A DNA stretch of 64,000 bases, from assembly GCF_000243115.2 (NCBI RefSeq), contig NZ_CP007035.1, forward strand, positions 1,488,001 to 1,552,000. The letters run 5' to 3'. Both the position numbers and the translations under genes were made by a program. The notes under the pieces are model-generated. The model was given only the letters and a program-made list of their open reading frames with translations, did no database searches and was not told the DNA's origin. Of the stretch, positions 26,972 through 35,809 are shown in pieces. The stretch is from Niabella soli DSM 19437 (GTDB taxonomy: Bacteria; Bacteroidota; Bacteroidia; Chitinophagales; Chitinophagaceae). Each line of letters opens with the position of its first letter. Positions within the stretch are counted from its first letter, which is position 1.

Positions 26972-27024
26972 GTTATCGTTTGTGATAACAAATTTCAAAA
27001 CAAGTCATATCTTTGAGGTTATCA
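26972..27024 (-). promoter_or_regulatory. Operator-like GTTATC palindrome upstream of the XRE gene
   Basis: GTTATC-gtttgt-GATAAC (26972-26989) lies 3 bases from the start codon. A further GTTATCA half site lies at 27018-27024. The position suggests autoregulation; binding is inferred. Confidence 0.5.
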
Positions 27025-27277
27025 TAAACAACATCAATCTGGCATCCGATAAAAGAATGCTATATGACGGCCATTCGGAAAATAGAAAAAAGATCATCAG
27101 GTCAACGTCCGGTTCTGCCATATTTGTTTTTGCCAAAACAGTGTAATATGACTGCGCCGGCTGTTGATTCCTTTTACGTTGACCAGGATTCTTTGTTTTA
27201 CCCACCTTAAATTTTTCGGCAACCCCAATTAATGAACCGAAGGGGAAATAAAGTATAACCAAAAAACAAAAACCAAT

Positions 27278-27637
27278 ATGAGAATAATTTTAGCGTTGGT
27301 GATTGTCGCAACAATTAGCTTAGCCGCTTGCCGTAAGAGAACATCGAACAGCAATACAAATGCAAACAGAGACAAATATTATGTTCAATATGTAGTAACG
27401 GTAAACTATGCAGATACTGTAAACATAAAAAATGAAAGTAATCAGTTTATACATCTACCTCTTCCTAATGGGTATTATTACGCATCCTCAACAATAATTG
27501 GAACTGTACTCAAAGAATTTGTGGCTAAACTAACTATTAACCATAAATATTATTTTGAAGATGCTCCTTCCGGTGATGAAGTAATAATACTTGTTAGTAA
27601 GAATAATAGTCCCTTTGTGCAAAAGCACATGGTATAG
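27278..27637 (+). CDS. Small lipoprotein of unknown function
   Basis: This 119-residue protein has a lipobox (VATISLAACRKRT), then an Asn/Ser/Thr-rich linker and a beta-rich domain (YYVQYVVTVNYADTVNIKNESNQFIHLPLPNGYYYASSTIIG). Codon use is AT-rich compared with the flanking core genes. No family recognised; an orphan of the accessory patch. Confidence 0.7.
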   Translation: MRIILALVIVATISLAACRKRTSNSNTNANRDKYYVQYVVTVNYADTVNIKNESNQFIHLPLPNGYYYASSTIIGTVLKEFVAKLTINHKYYFEDAPSGDEVIILVSKNNSPFVQKHMV

Positions 27638-27731
27638 AGGATATAATTAATTGTATTACTTATTTTTTGGAATACAAAATAAATTACTAAATAATCAGCG
27701 GCTTTCTTCGTAATCTATAAACAAAAAATTA

Positions 27732-27962
27732 ATGAGAGAAACATTACTCGTTTTGTACTATGTAATAATATTCGGGCTTTTTCTATTAGGGGTATTCCTT
27801 ATAATAAGAGGGATAAAGAAAGACAGACCCCTTTTTACCGCTATTGGTGTAACAAGTATATTAGTCAGTTTATACTTAATTCGTGCAGAGTTGATAGCTT
27901 ACAACGCTCAGGACTTTATGGATGAAATTCACGAAAGGATAAAGGGCTCTACGCCCGATTAA
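27732..27962 (+). CDS. Small two-helix membrane protein
   Basis: This 76-residue protein has two hydrophobic segments (LLVLYYVIIFGLFLLGVFLII and LFTAIGVTSILVSLYLI) joined by a basic turn (RGIKKDR), then an acidic tail. AT-rich and without a recognisable family. It lies 94 bases after the preceding orphan lipoprotein gene. Confidence 0.6.
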   Translation: MRETLLVLYYVIIFGLFLLGVFLIIRGIKKDRPLFTAIGVTSILVSLYLIRAELIAYNAQDFMDEIHERIKGSTPD

Positions 27963-28092
27963 CAAATTTAAAATGCTACTGCCTGAAAAATAAATGCAAA
28001 AATCATAAGACTAAACTGTTTCCGCCCGAAGCCTCATAACCTGGGTTTGCACATAGCGGACTTTATACCAGATAAAATTAAATCTGACAAAA

Positions 28093-28461
28093 ATGATTAA
28101 ATCAACTAAACTAAATCTGCTCGGAGTGATTCTATTTTTTATTTCTTGCGCTCCAATGCCCCCTGCCAAAGTAAATACAACACTACCTGCTTTAACAAAA
28201 TCAAGATTCATTTCTCTGTCACAAGCAGAAGAAATGACAAAAACAGGTAAATGTAAATATCTGGTTAAGAATAGAAATTATGCTGCTCCGATGGCACTTT
28301 CTGCAAAAGGCGATTTAAAACAATGCGCCAAAGGTATTGATGAATGGGTAAAACTGGATGGAGGTAATGCTTATGTACTAAAAAACTATAAATGGGTTTC
28401 AGTAGATGGTTATGGCTCGGCTCAACTCCATCTTGAATTTGACACTATGCTTTGTGAATAA
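28093..28461 (+). CDS. Small lipoprotein of unknown function
   Basis: This 122-residue protein has a lipobox (GVILFFISCAPMPPAKVN). The mature part contains three further Cys (GKCKYLVKNRNY, LKQCAKGIDEW, TMLCE) and Ser/Thr-rich helices. No family recognised. It ends the AT-rich patch, and no convincing promoter is seen. Confidence 0.65.
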   Translation: MIKSTKLNLLGVILFFISCAPMPPAKVNTTLPALTKSRFISLSQAEEMTKTGKCKYLVKNRNYAAPMALSAKGDLKQCAKGIDEWVKLDGGNAYVLKNYKWVSVDGYGSAQLHLEFDTMLCE

Positions 28462-28510
28462 TAATCCCGAAAACCAATAATATAGAACTTGTAAAACCAT
28501 TGACCAAAAC

Positions 28511-28533
28511 AAAAAAACCACCGTTTCCGGTGG
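28511..28533 (-). terminator. Rho-independent terminator of the DUF1080 gene
   Basis: On the minus strand CCACCG-gaaa-CGGTGG is followed by seven T. It lies 34 bases past the stop codon at 28567. Confidence 0.9.
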
Positions 28534-28566
28534 CTGTATTGTTACTTCAGATGCTTTGTTGTTGAT

Positions 28567-29925
28567 CTACTTCAGCTCCTTAATCTTAATACTCCTGAAA
28601 GAAACCCTGTTGCCATGATCCTGCAATAAAATATGCCCCTGCGGTGCCATGCCAAAATCCGGCCAGTTCTTATATTTACTCTTTGCAACAAGCGCTTTAT
28701 ATTCAGCGGACCCCCGCTTATATTCCAGCATCTTCCAGCCATTGAGCCAATGCTGCACCGTATTATCCGGATAAACAATAACCATTCCTTTATTCCACTG
28801 GCCGATGGGTTTGCGTGCTCTTTTTTCACGGTTAGAAGTGATCAGATCATACAGGGACGCCAGGGTCCGGTCTCCGTTCACGCCCATCTTTGCATCAGGG
28901 TGCCGCTCGTCATCCAATACCTGGTATTCCAGCCCGATGGCAGAGCCGGGCGTTTGTTCTTTTTCAGTTACAAAATACTTTACCCCGCTGTTGGCCCCTT
29001 CTGTCAGTTTAAAATCAAATTCGAGTATGAAAGCGCTGTATTGTTTATCCGTAACAATATCACCGCCGTTTTGCGCCTCTCTTCCTCCCGAAGCCAGCAC
29101 GGTCAGGTCGCCATCTTTAATTTCCCAACCCTTTGAAGGAAACGCATCCTTATGCGCCCCCCTCCAGCCCTTGCTGGTCTGTCCGTCAAACAACAATTTA
29201 AAGCCGTTCCTTTTTTCCGCTTCCGATAAATTATTGGGGATCATATTCACCACAAAAGTGCCGTCAAGCGGCGCCGGCTTCAGGTTGGTTGTTTTAATAC
29301 GTATATTTCTCCACCGGATCTGCCTTCCCTCCTCTTTCCGATCCCGGATACCATGCACCTGCAGGGCAATAAATCCCTTCGGGGTCATATCATCCACCAG
29401 GTACGCGCAGGGAATGCCATTCACCCAGGTACGCATCGTATTACCCATACATTCCAGGCGGATCTTATTCCATTGCCCCTGTTTAAACGCCTTCTGTGCG
29501 GAGGGGTTCAGATCGAGCGGGTACAACCAATCCCTCCGGGCCTCATCATAAATGCCACCCGTCCAGGCCCTTGATGAAGGATCAATTTCAAACTGGTACC
29601 CATGTACCCTGCCGTTGTTATAGTCCGGCTTGCTTTCGCTCCGGAACTGTATGCCGGAATTCATCGTGCTGTCTACTTTAAATTCCAACTCCAGAATAAA
29701 ATCGCCGTAATCCTGATCGGTTACCATAAACGAGTTGGGTTGACCATATACAGTAGTTCCAACAATCTCTCCTTTCTCAACAGTATATTTTGCTTTACCA
29801 TTCAACTGTTTCCAGCCCGTAAAATCTTTGCCGTTAAAAAGATTTCTCCAACCGGGGGATTGGGTATAACCCGTTACAAAACTCAACAGGCAAAAGGCAA
29901 GTATCCATCTTTGTTTCATATGCAT
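28567..29925 (-). CDS. Secreted protein with two DUF1080 (3-keto-disaccharide hydrolase-like) domains
   Basis: This 452-residue protein has a signal peptide ([17 protein letters not shown]). It holds two tandem concanavalin-like DUF1080 domains. The first starts [19 protein letters not shown], the second [18 protein letters not shown], and each has NSGIQFR/NSGVKYF and a closing IKIKEL or IRIK strand. Some members act on 3-keto-glycosides; this protein's substrate is unknown. The next gene upstream, divergent, is a Tat-exported Gfo/Idh/MocA oxidoreductase, a common partner in keto-sugar metabolism. ATG at 29925 or 29919 are both possible. Confidence 0.88.
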   Translation of the reverse strand: MHMKQRWILAFCLLSFVTGYTQSPGWRNLFNGKDFTGWKQLNGKAKYTVEKGEIVGTTVYGQPNSFMVTDQDYGDFILELEFKVDSTMNSGIQFRSESKPDYNNGRVHGYQFEIDPSSRAWTGGIYDEARRDWLYPLDLNPSAQKAFKQGQWNKIRLECMGNTMRTWVNGIPCAYLVDDMTPKGFIALQVHGIRDRKEEGRQIRWRNIRIKTTNLKPAPLDGTFVVNMIPNNLSEAEKRNGFKLLFDGQTSKGWRGAHKDAFPSKGWEIKDGDLTVLASGGREAQNGGDIVTDKQYSAFILEFDFKLTEGANSGVKYFVTEKEQTPGSAIGLEYQVLDDERHPDAKMGVNGDRTLASLYDLITSNREKRARKPIGQWNKGMVIVYPDNTVQHWLNGWKMLEYKRGSAEYKALVAKSKYKNWPDFGMAPQGHILLQDHGNRVSFRSIKIKELK

Positions 29926-29999
29926 ATTAATTTAAATTACTTTTATGGCAATAGGGTCCGTTGTTTTTTAGCTGATGCAAACAAAGAACACCTGCTAAA

Positions 30000-30080
30000 T
30001 TAAACGCTTTGCGATAAATGCAACGATCTAACTATTCAAACGTTTTCGTAAAAAGGATTTTGCTTTAAAAAAGCGTTTAA
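30000..30080. promoter_or_regulatory. Operator-like inverted repeats in a divergent promoter region
   Basis: TTAAACGCTTT (30000-30010) and its reverse complement AAAGCGTTTAA (30070-30080) lie 70 bases apart, with CAAACGTTTTCG (30037-30048) between. All have the A-rich/CG/T-rich form of LacI-type sites. The middle one shares ACGTTTTCG with the perfect palindrome upstream of susC. They sit between the DUF1080 and Gfo/Idh/MocA genes and could control both. Confidence 0.45.
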
Positions 30081-30125
30081 ATTAATTGCTTATATTCGTC
30101 AATCATACATTTAATTATTGCCATT

Positions 30126-31445
30126 ATGAGTACGAATAGAAGGATCTTTATTAAAAATACAGGACTGGCTGCTGTTGCAGCAGGCTTAGGCACTGCGCTT
30201 CCCCTGGAGTTGTTAGCAAGTATAAAAAAAACCGTTTCGCCCAATGATAAGATCGGCATTGGGCTTATTGGTATGAAAGGCATGGGTTGGTCGGACCTGT
30301 CCTCAATGCTGCGCGTACCCGAAACCCAGTGCGTTGCAGTATGCGATATAGACGATACCATTATACAACAGCGCCTCGCTGATCTGGCAAAGATATCACC
30401 GCTGAAACCCGCCATATACAAGGATTACCGGAAATTATTGCAGAATAAAGACGTGGATGTGGTAATTGTAGGCACCCCGGACCATTGGCATTGCTTGCAA
30501 ATGACCGATGCCTGTGCGGCCGGAAAAGATGTGTATTGCGAAAAGCCGCTGGCTAACTCTATTTTTGAAGTACAGCAAATGGTAAAAGCGGCCGCCAAAT
30601 ACAACCGCATGGTACAGGCCGGACAATGGCAGCGCAGCCAGCAGCATTTTAAGGATGCCATCGCGTTTGTGCAATCGGGCAAACTGGGACGGATATCTTC
30701 TACCAAAACCTGGATGTACCGGGGCGGCTCTACACCGTTACCCGTTGTACCTGATTCCCCTGTTCCCGCAGGCGTGGATTATACGATGTGGTTGGGACCT
30801 GCCAAAAAACGCCCGTTTAATAAGAACCGCTTTCATTATGAATTCCGTTGGTTCTGGGACTATGCCGGCGGCCTGATGACCGACTGGGGCGTGCACCTGA
30901 TTGACATTGTGCTGATGGGAATGAAAGCCGATGCTCCAAAATCCGTAATGGCTACCGGTGGCAAATTTGTATTCCCTGATGATGCACGCGAAACCCCCGA
31001 CCTGCAAACCACCCTGTACGACTTTGGCAACTTCCAGATGAGCTGGGAACATAACCTGGCAACAGGTGTAGGCTTATATAACATGCAGCACGGGATTGCT
31101 TTTATTGGTGAAAACGGCACACTGCTGTTAAACAGGGCCGGCTGGGAAGTGCGCCCTGAAAAGAAAAAAATTGAAGCGGTGGAATGGAAAAAATCTGTTG
31201 ACAATGGATTAGATCTTCATACAACTAATTTTATAGGCGTTGTAAAATCAAGAAAAAAAGAAGACCTCCATTGCCCGGTGGAAGCGGCTGCCAAAGTGGC
31301 TATCGCCAGTCATATGGGTAATATTGCTGAACGCACCGGGCAAAAAATATCCTGGGATAAAACAAAAAACCAGTTTGATGTGGCCGCAGCAACCCAACTG
31401 GTAAAGCCCGTTTATCAGAACGGCTGGAAATTACCGGTTTTTTAA
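30126..31445 (+). CDS. Tat-exported Gfo/Idh/MocA-family oxidoreductase
   Basis: This 439-residue protein has a twin-arginine signal (STNRRIFIKNTGLAAVAAGLG). The NAD-binding Rossmann part begins KIGIGLIGMKGMGWSDL, with CEKPLANS holding the conserved catalytic Lys. The C-terminal domain includes WDYAGGLMTDWGVHLIDIVLMGM, whose Asp and His are likely active-site residues. Such enzymes oxidise or epimerise sugars and inositols with a tightly bound NAD. Its divergent partner is the DUF1080 gene. Confidence 0.92.
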   Translation: MSTNRRIFIKNTGLAAVAAGLGTALPLELLASIKKTVSPNDKIGIGLIGMKGMGWSDLSSMLRVPETQCVAVCDIDDTIIQQRLADLAKISPLKPAIYKDYRKLLQNKDVDVVIVGTPDHWHCLQMTDACAAGKDVYCEKPLANSIFEVQQMVKAAAKYNRMVQAGQWQRSQQHFKDAIAFVQSGKLGRISSTKTWMYRGGSTPLPVVPDSPVPAGVDYTMWLGPAKKRPFNKNRFHYEFRWFWDYAGGLMTDWGVHLIDIVLMGMKADAPKSVMATGGKFVFPDDARETPDLQTTLYDFGNFQMSWEHNLATGVGLYNMQHGIAFIGENGTLLLNRAGWEVRPEKKKIEAVEWKKSVDNGLDLHTTNFIGVVKSRKKEDLHCPVEAAAKVAIASHMGNIAERTGQKISWDKTKNQFDVAAATQLVKPVYQNGWKLPVF

Positions 31446-31471
31446 AAGCCGTACCTTTATAAAAAGGTATA

Positions 31472-31888
31472 GTGAAGCGGAAAGTTTTTTACATAGCAAT
31501 AGTTTTTGTTGCGCTGGCAGGTTGTGCCCAAAAATGGGCAAGCGGCCGACCGGCAGCCTATAATCTTGCGAAAGGCACAAGCGCTTCTTTTAATGGGATC
31601 ATTATTACTATAACCGACATTAAAGAAAGCCGCTGCCCTATGAATGCAAGGTGCATCCGGGCAGGGGAAGCTATCGCGCAATTCACCATTCACCATAAGC
31701 AACAAACACAGACATTTGCTTTATGTACCGGCGCCGACTGTAAACAGACACAAGGAGGCCCAAAAACTATTATTAGTTTTAATGGCACTCAATATGAATT
31801 TGACCTAAAAGACATAACCCCCAACCCCACCCGCACGCTGATACAACAGGAACAAAGAGTGACATTCAGCATAAAAAAAGCCGGTTAG
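31472..31888 (+). CDS. Small lipoprotein with a paired-Cys motif
   Basis: This 138-residue protein starts at GTG (MKRKVFYIAIVFVALAGCAQ), since no ATG gives a signal sequence. The lipobox LAGC is clear. The segment ITDIKESRCPMNARCIRAGEAIAQFTI is a motif I recognise from uncharacterised Bacteroidota proteins with two Cys probably joined by a disulfide. A second pair occurs in ALCTGADCKQT. No function known. It is 2 bases upstream of the DCC thiol protein gene, so the two may be coexpressed. Confidence 0.78.
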   Translation: MKRKVFYIAIVFVALAGCAQKWASGRPAAYNLAKGTSASFNGIIITITDIKESRCPMNARCIRAGEAIAQFTIHHKQQTQTFALCTGADCKQTQGGPKTIISFNGTQYEFDLKDITPNPTRTLIQQEQRVTFSIKKAG

Positions 31889-31890
31889 TT

Positions 31891-32286
31891 ATGCAGCAAC
31901 ACCCGATAATATTATTTGATGGGGTATGTAATCTTTGCAATGGCGCGGTACAATTTATTATAAAAAGGGATAAACGCGCTCTTTTTAAATTTGCTTCATT
32001 GCAGTCTGAAACCGGTAAAAAATTACTGGCGGAATATCATATTCCTGAAAAGTACGATTCCCTGGTATTGATTGAAGATAATAAGGCCTGGTTAAGATCA
32101 ACGGCCGCATTGCGGCTCTCGCGCAAGTTACCCGGTGGCTGGCCCTTACTATATTTATTTTTAATTATTCCCCGTTTCCTCCGTGATCCTGTTTACGGTT
32201 TCATAGCGCGCAACCGTTACAAATGGTTTGGAAAGCGGGAAGAATGCTTGGTGCCCACCGCACAATTAAAAGAGCGATTTATTTAA
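31891..32286 (+). CDS. DCC-family thiol-disulfide oxidoreductase
   Basis: This 131-residue protein starts with IILFDGVCNLCNGAVQFIIKRDK, the DxxCxxC signature (Cys14, Cys17) of the DCC family (DUF393). The rest matches with FASLQSETGKKLL, SLVLIEDNKAWLRSTAALRLSRKL and IPRFLRDPVYGFIARNRYKWFGK. It probably acts in cytoplasmic thiol-redox chemistry; partners are unknown. Only 12 bases separate it from the downstream transposase gene. Confidence 0.92.
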   Translation: MQQHPIILFDGVCNLCNGAVQFIIKRDKRALFKFASLQSETGKKLLAEYHIPEKYDSLVLIEDNKAWLRSTAALRLSRKLPGGWPLLYLFLIIPRFLRDPVYGFIARNRYKWFGKREECLVPTAQLKERFI

Positions 32287-32298
32287 CCATGAAAACAT

Positions 32299-32739
32299 AT
32301 GCTAATGCCATTTGTAAAAGTATATCTCCATTTTGTGTGGAGCACCAAGAACCGTTATCCTTTTTTAAATTCAAAAGACCTGCGGATTAAGGTTTGGGAT
32401 CACATCCGTGAAAATGCAAAAAGCAAAGGAATCTTTATTGATACTATTAACGGGCATACGGATCACTGCCATTGTTTAGTTTCTCTGGGAGCAGACCAAA
32501 CGATTCAAAAGACAATGCAATTAATTAAGGGAGAATCATCCTTCTGGATCAACAAAAGCGAATTAACGCCGGAGAAATTTGAATGGCAGGATGAATATTT
32601 TGTAGTCTCAGTGTCCGAATCAATAGTAGACAAAGTCAGAGCCTATATTAAAAACCAGGAAGACCATCACAAGAAAAAAACATTTCAGAATGAGTATGAA
32701 GATTTTATCGACAAATATGGATTTGAAAAATATGGCTAG
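32299..32739 (+). CDS. REP-associated tyrosine transposase (RAYT, Y1/HUH type)
   Basis: This 146-residue protein belongs to the IS200/IS605 transposase family (Y1_Tnp). HTDHCHCLVSL holds the HUH motif (His56, His58), and Tyr116 in VRAYIKNQEDHH is the predicted nucleophile. Sequence FVKVYLHFVWSTKNRYPFL is the usual N terminus. Single-copy relatives are called RAYTs and act on REP hairpins. Three hairpins follow the gene at 32782-32883. The ATG at 32299 or 32305 could serve. No terminal repeats of a classic IS are visible. Confidence 0.9.
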   Translation: MLMPFVKVYLHFVWSTKNRYPFLNSKDLRIKVWDHIRENAKSKGIFIDTINGHTDHCHCLVSLGADQTIQKTMQLIKGESSFWINKSELTPEKFEWQDEYFVVSVSESIVDKVRAYIKNQEDHHKKKTFQNEYEDFIDKYGFEKYG

Positions 32740-32781
32740 ACAATTTGGCTGAAGTCAAAAATAAAATTGACTTTTTTTATA

Positions 32782-32883
32782 CCTCCTGCTAAAGCAGGAG
32801 GCAATGTTGAAAAGGAGAGATCAATAGGAATGTGGCTTTAGCCCATTCCATATAAAGGATGCTCTACAATTGGCTTTAGCCAA
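32782..32883. repeat. REP-like hairpin cluster beside the RAYT gene
   Basis: Three hairpins with closely similar cores lie 42-144 bases after the transposase stop. CCTCCTGC-TAAA-GCAGGAGG is at 32782-32801, GGAATGTGGC-TTTA-GCCCATTCC (one bulge) at 32827-32849 and TTGGC-TTTA-GCCAA at 32870-32883. The first has TAAA and the other two TTTA in the loop, so their strands are opposite, as in a BIME. Confidence 0.75.
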
Positions 32884-32885
32884 AT

Positions 32886-33263
32886 TTATTTCATTGAAGT
32901 TAACCACCACACATTGCCGAAAGGGTCGCGCACACCCGCACTCAGGCCATAATCTCTTTGCGCCAGCTCGTCTATCACTACACAACCATTATCTACTGCT
33001 TTGCGCAAAGTCTCGGCCGCGTCTTCTACATAAATAAAAAGATTGGCCGGGGCAGCATCATATCCTTCTGTAACATCGGCAAATAAAATATTGCAGCCGT
33101 TGATCTGTACCTCTGCATGCATTATTTCCCTGCTATTTGCATCGCGGTAACTTTTGAACACTTCACGCGCGCCAAACACGCGTTGCGTAAACCCTATAAA
33201 ATCATTTGCTTTTACAAGGATCAGGTAAGGCATCAGGGGTTGGTGACCGTTTGCTATTTTCAT
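32886..33263 (-). CDS. VOC-family (glyoxalase/PhnB-like) protein
   Basis: This 125-residue protein is a single VOC domain: PYLILVKANDFIGFTQRVFGAREVFK, then AEVQINGCNILFADV, ANLFIYVEDAAETLRKAVDNGC and DYGLSAGVRDPFGNVWWLTS. The DPFGNVW closing motif is characteristic. The activity is not predictable; members bind metal and act on small substrates, or bind antibiotics. It stands alone. Confidence 0.88.
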   Translation of the reverse strand: MKIANGHQPLMPYLILVKANDFIGFTQRVFGAREVFKSYRDANSREIMHAEVQINGCNILFADVTEGYDAAPANLFIYVEDAAETLRKAVDNGCVVIDELAQRDYGLSAGVRDPFGNVWWLTSMK

Positions 33264-33364
33264 AGAAATATAGAATATTAAATGTAAAATAATAAAAGTA
33301 AAACCGGTCGCCCGCTTTACGCATTAAGCGTTGCCTATTCACCGTTCACGTTTCACGGCTCGCA

Positions 33365-33787
33365 CTACTTAATAATATCGGTAAAATACGGCTCCAGGCG
33401 TTCCCGCAATTGTCCCGGCATTACAGCCCGTTTCATCGTATGCGCCTCCATAAAATAAAGCACCACATGCCCTTTAGCCAGCACGGCTCCTTTTTCATTA
33501 AAAGCTTCCTGGTAAAAAGTGATGCGGTGCCCTTCGGGAAGTTCATGCAGGTTGGCTGTTACGGTAATCAGGTCATCGTAAGTAGCCGGACGAAGATATT
33601 TGCAATGTACTTCAATAACGGGCATTATGATACCCATGCTTTCCATTGCAGCATAAGTAAACCCAAGGTCGCGGATCGACTCCGTACGTGCCACTTCAAA
33701 ATAGTTAATGTAGTTGCTATGATACACCACTCCCATTTTATCGGTATCTGCGTATCGTACCCTGATTTGTGTAGATGAAGTAAACAT
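33365..33787 (-). CDS. Acyl-CoA thioesterase, YbgC/4HBT type
   Basis: This 140-residue hotdog-fold protein has IRVRYADTDKMGVVYHSNYINYFEVARTESIRDLG, the YbgC signature with active-site Asp (DTD) and the Tyr-His strand. It hydrolyses small acyl-CoA thioesters. It starts 4 bases after the stop codon of the DoxX gene on the same strand, so the two are probably one transcription unit. Confidence 0.9.
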   Translation of the reverse strand: MFTSSTQIRVRYADTDKMGVVYHSNYINYFEVARTESIRDLGFTYAAMESMGIIMPVIEVHCKYLRPATYDDLITVTANLHELPEGHRITFYQEAFNEKGAVLAKGHVVLYFMEAHTMKRAVMPGQLRERLEPYFTDIIK

Positions 33788-33791
33788 AAAC

Positions 33792-34202
33792 TTATTTTCC
33801 GATTGCCTTGTCCATACTATATTTTCCTGGTCCGATAATTAAGAGGGTCAGGAAAATGGCCAGGTAAACCCCCGGAAGCTCTCCCTGCCCGAAAAAATCA
33901 CCTCCATGTGCATGGAAAAGCGCAACCGACATGGCAATGATCAGGGGAATTGCTGCCAGGCGCGTCAATAATCCCGCAATCAATAACAAAGCGCAGAAGA
34001 GTTCCGCAAATAATGTAAGGCCCAGTGATAGTTTTACGCCAATATGAAAAGGATCGGCAAAACCTTTGGAGGCTATCTGGTTAAATCCTGTAAGCTTTTT
34101 TATCCCGTGATTCATCACCATAGCTGCTCCCGAGGTTACGCGCAGTAACAGCAATGCCACCGATACATTCACCTCTTTATATTTTGAACTTAACAATTTC
34201 AT
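33792..34202 (-). CDS. DoxX-family membrane protein
   Basis: This 136-residue protein has four hydrophobic helices. VALLLLRVTSGAAMVMNHGIKKL and GLTLFAELFCALLLIAGLLTRLAAIPLIIAMSVALFHAHGGDF match the DoxX family. The His in NHGIKK and HAHGGD are conserved. The role in the envelope is unclear; homologs join respiratory or redox complexes. It precedes the thioesterase gene. Confidence 0.88.
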   Translation of the reverse strand: MKLLSSKYKEVNVSVALLLLRVTSGAAMVMNHGIKKLTGFNQIASKGFADPFHIGVKLSLGLTLFAELFCALLLIAGLLTRLAAIPLIIAMSVALFHAHGGDFFGQGELPGVYLAIFLTLLIIGPGKYSMDKAIGK

Positions 34203-34254
34203 TTATACAATTTTAACAACAAACATAACATTAATTACCGGATGCCGGATATTT

Positions 34255-34288
34255 GATACCCGATACCGGATACCGGATATCGGGTATC
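34255..34288. repeat. GATACC-type hairpin repeat
   Basis: GATACCCGATA (34255-34265) pairs with TATCGGGTATC (34278-34288) in a perfect 11-bp stem. Around it GATACCGG words repeat. Words CAGTATCAA and CAAGAATC recur near 40070-40090, pointing to a dispersed intergenic repeat. Confidence 0.6.
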
Positions 34289-34402
34289 AAGCAACCAGTA
34301 TCAAGAATCAAGCATCATCCATCCCTTAAAAATACTTTTAACGAATTTTAACCTGATATAAATTGAGGAATTGTATATTCGTTTCCTGTAAAATAAGTAC
34401 CC

Positions 34403-35035
34403 ATGTTTTCGATATTAACCACCTATCTCTATCAGCATAAAAAACTGGCGTTGCCCGGAATTGGAAATTTTGAGTTGCAGCCCCAGTCCGCTTCAACAAG
34501 TTTTGATACGGTGGCAGCCCCAGGGTGGAATATCGTTTTTTCGGAAAACAAATCAGCTACTGCTGCGGATAATCCGGATAGCTTTTATGACCTGCTGGGG
34601 TTAAAAGAATCGTTATCCAGGGCAAACGCTCAACAACAGTTTGAGGAATTTGCGAGAAACATGGTGGTAAAGCTTAACGATAACGAAACCATCGACTGGG
34701 AAGACGTGGGCCTGCTCCAAAAACCAGATCACCACATCAGCTTTACACCAAAAGCACCAACAACTTCCCTTTTCAGTAATGTGGCCGCCCAAAGAGTGAT
34801 CCGGGAACACGCCGACCATCAGTTGCTGGTAGGTGAAAAGGAAACTACCAAAAATGCGGCGCTGGAAGAAATGCTATGGGAAGAACGCTCCAATCGAAGA
34901 AAAACAATTACCTGGGTAATAGTAGCTGCCGTTGCGGTTATTGCGGCCCTCTTTTTCTTAAAAAATGGATGTGCTTCGGGTAATCAGCAGCAGGTTACTA
35001 TACAAAAACCAGCGAGCACCTACAACTTAAAATGA
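34403..35035 (+). CDS. HU-CCDC81-like N-terminal protein with one membrane helix
   Basis: This 210-residue protein begins with MFSILTTYLYQHKKLALPGIGNFEL, as in the HU-like CCDC81-type domain of Bacteroidota, and carries LLGLKESLSRANAQQQFEEFARNMVVKL, resembling the second such domain. One transmembrane helix follows (KTITWVIVAAVAVIAALFFL, about 173-192) and then a short tail. Relatives often end in a SPOR domain, which is missing here. It may be a membrane-tethered DNA or septum factor; this is inference. ATG at 34403. Confidence 0.72.
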   Translation: MFSILTTYLYQHKKLALPGIGNFELQPQSASTSFDTVAAPGWNIVFSENKSATAADNPDSFYDLLGLKESLSRANAQQQFEEFARNMVVKLNDNETIDWEDVGLLQKPDHHISFTPKAPTTSLFSNVAAQRVIREHADHQLLVGEKETTKNAALEEMLWEERSNRRKTITWVIVAAVAVIAALFFLKNGCASGNQQQVTIQKPASTYNLK

Positions 35036-35036
35036 T

Positions 35037-35809
35037 TTAAAAGCGGCGGCCCAGGCCTATACTCACACCATATAACAGGGCTGGCTGGTAGCTATAATGA
35101 TTAGCGGCTAATACTTTGTTCTGATTTTTAGCATTGACAACACTTCCTATATTGAACCGAAGCATGAGGCTCCATGCAGGTGTAAGATTACCGATCAGTT
35201 TCCCCGAAAACGAAATAGCCGAAGTTTTCAGGTAGCCGCTATCCAATTTGCGCGCGTCAAATTCGTACTCCGGGCCAAAACCAAATTGCCATTTATAAGA
35301 ACGGGTGCTATAAAATCTGGGAGCAACAACCAGCCCCATAGCCTTCCGGTTTATCCCGATATTGGGCCCCACCTCAAGACCAAACCGCTTGTTGACAAAA
35401 AATGTTCATATGAGAAAAGAACGGCGAAAACAGGTTCAAAATCTTTGGCATTTACCACATATGTTTTTAGAAAAGGATCCCGTTCCAGTTTATACCTTCC
35501 CAGGCCGGCCCAAACAATATTATCTTTCCAATCAGTATAGGATTCCCTCTTCTCAGGCTCCGAACCTGCCCGTCGTCTGGTAAAATATTCCGTTGTGCCG
35601 TTCTCATAAATAATTGAATCTATCAGGCGTTTATCGGTTATACCGTTTTTTGCTGCATCCGGGTAGCGGCGATACCAGAGGTATAAGGCATTTTTTCTTT
35701 CTACTGTTGCCCTTACGGGCGATGAGCTTCCTTTAAAATAAAGCATATCCTGCGCATACGACTGACTTACAATAAACCACAAAACAGCAAGCAAGGTGAT
35801 CTTATTCAT
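35037..35809 (-). pseudogene. Outer membrane barrel protein split by a frameshift
   Basis: The N-terminal part (35351-35809, 152 codons) has a signal peptide (NKITLLAVLWFIVSQSYAQ) and ends soon after FSYEHFL in out-of-frame sequence. The other frame continues VNKRFGLEVGPNIGINRKAMGLVV to a C-terminal Phe at 35037, like a porin-type barrel (GVSIGLGRRF). The switch coincides with a run of six A (35397-35402, TTTTTT on the minus strand). One extra T would give EHFFVNKRFGLEVGPNIGI without interruption. It could be a real frameshift, slippery phase variation or a sequencing error. Family is not further identified. Confidence 0.75.

Noticed and set aside
27005-27262. 85-codon minus-strand frame upstream of the orphan lipoprotein
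   Set aside because: It lacks a clear motif and overlaps the likely regulatory region of two genes. Composition does not favour coding, though a small gene cannot be fully excluded.
35037-35372. A separate gene for the C-terminal barrel piece at 35037-35372
   Set aside because: It starts inside sequence that reads continuously from the upstream piece once one base is added, so the two are halves of one broken gene.
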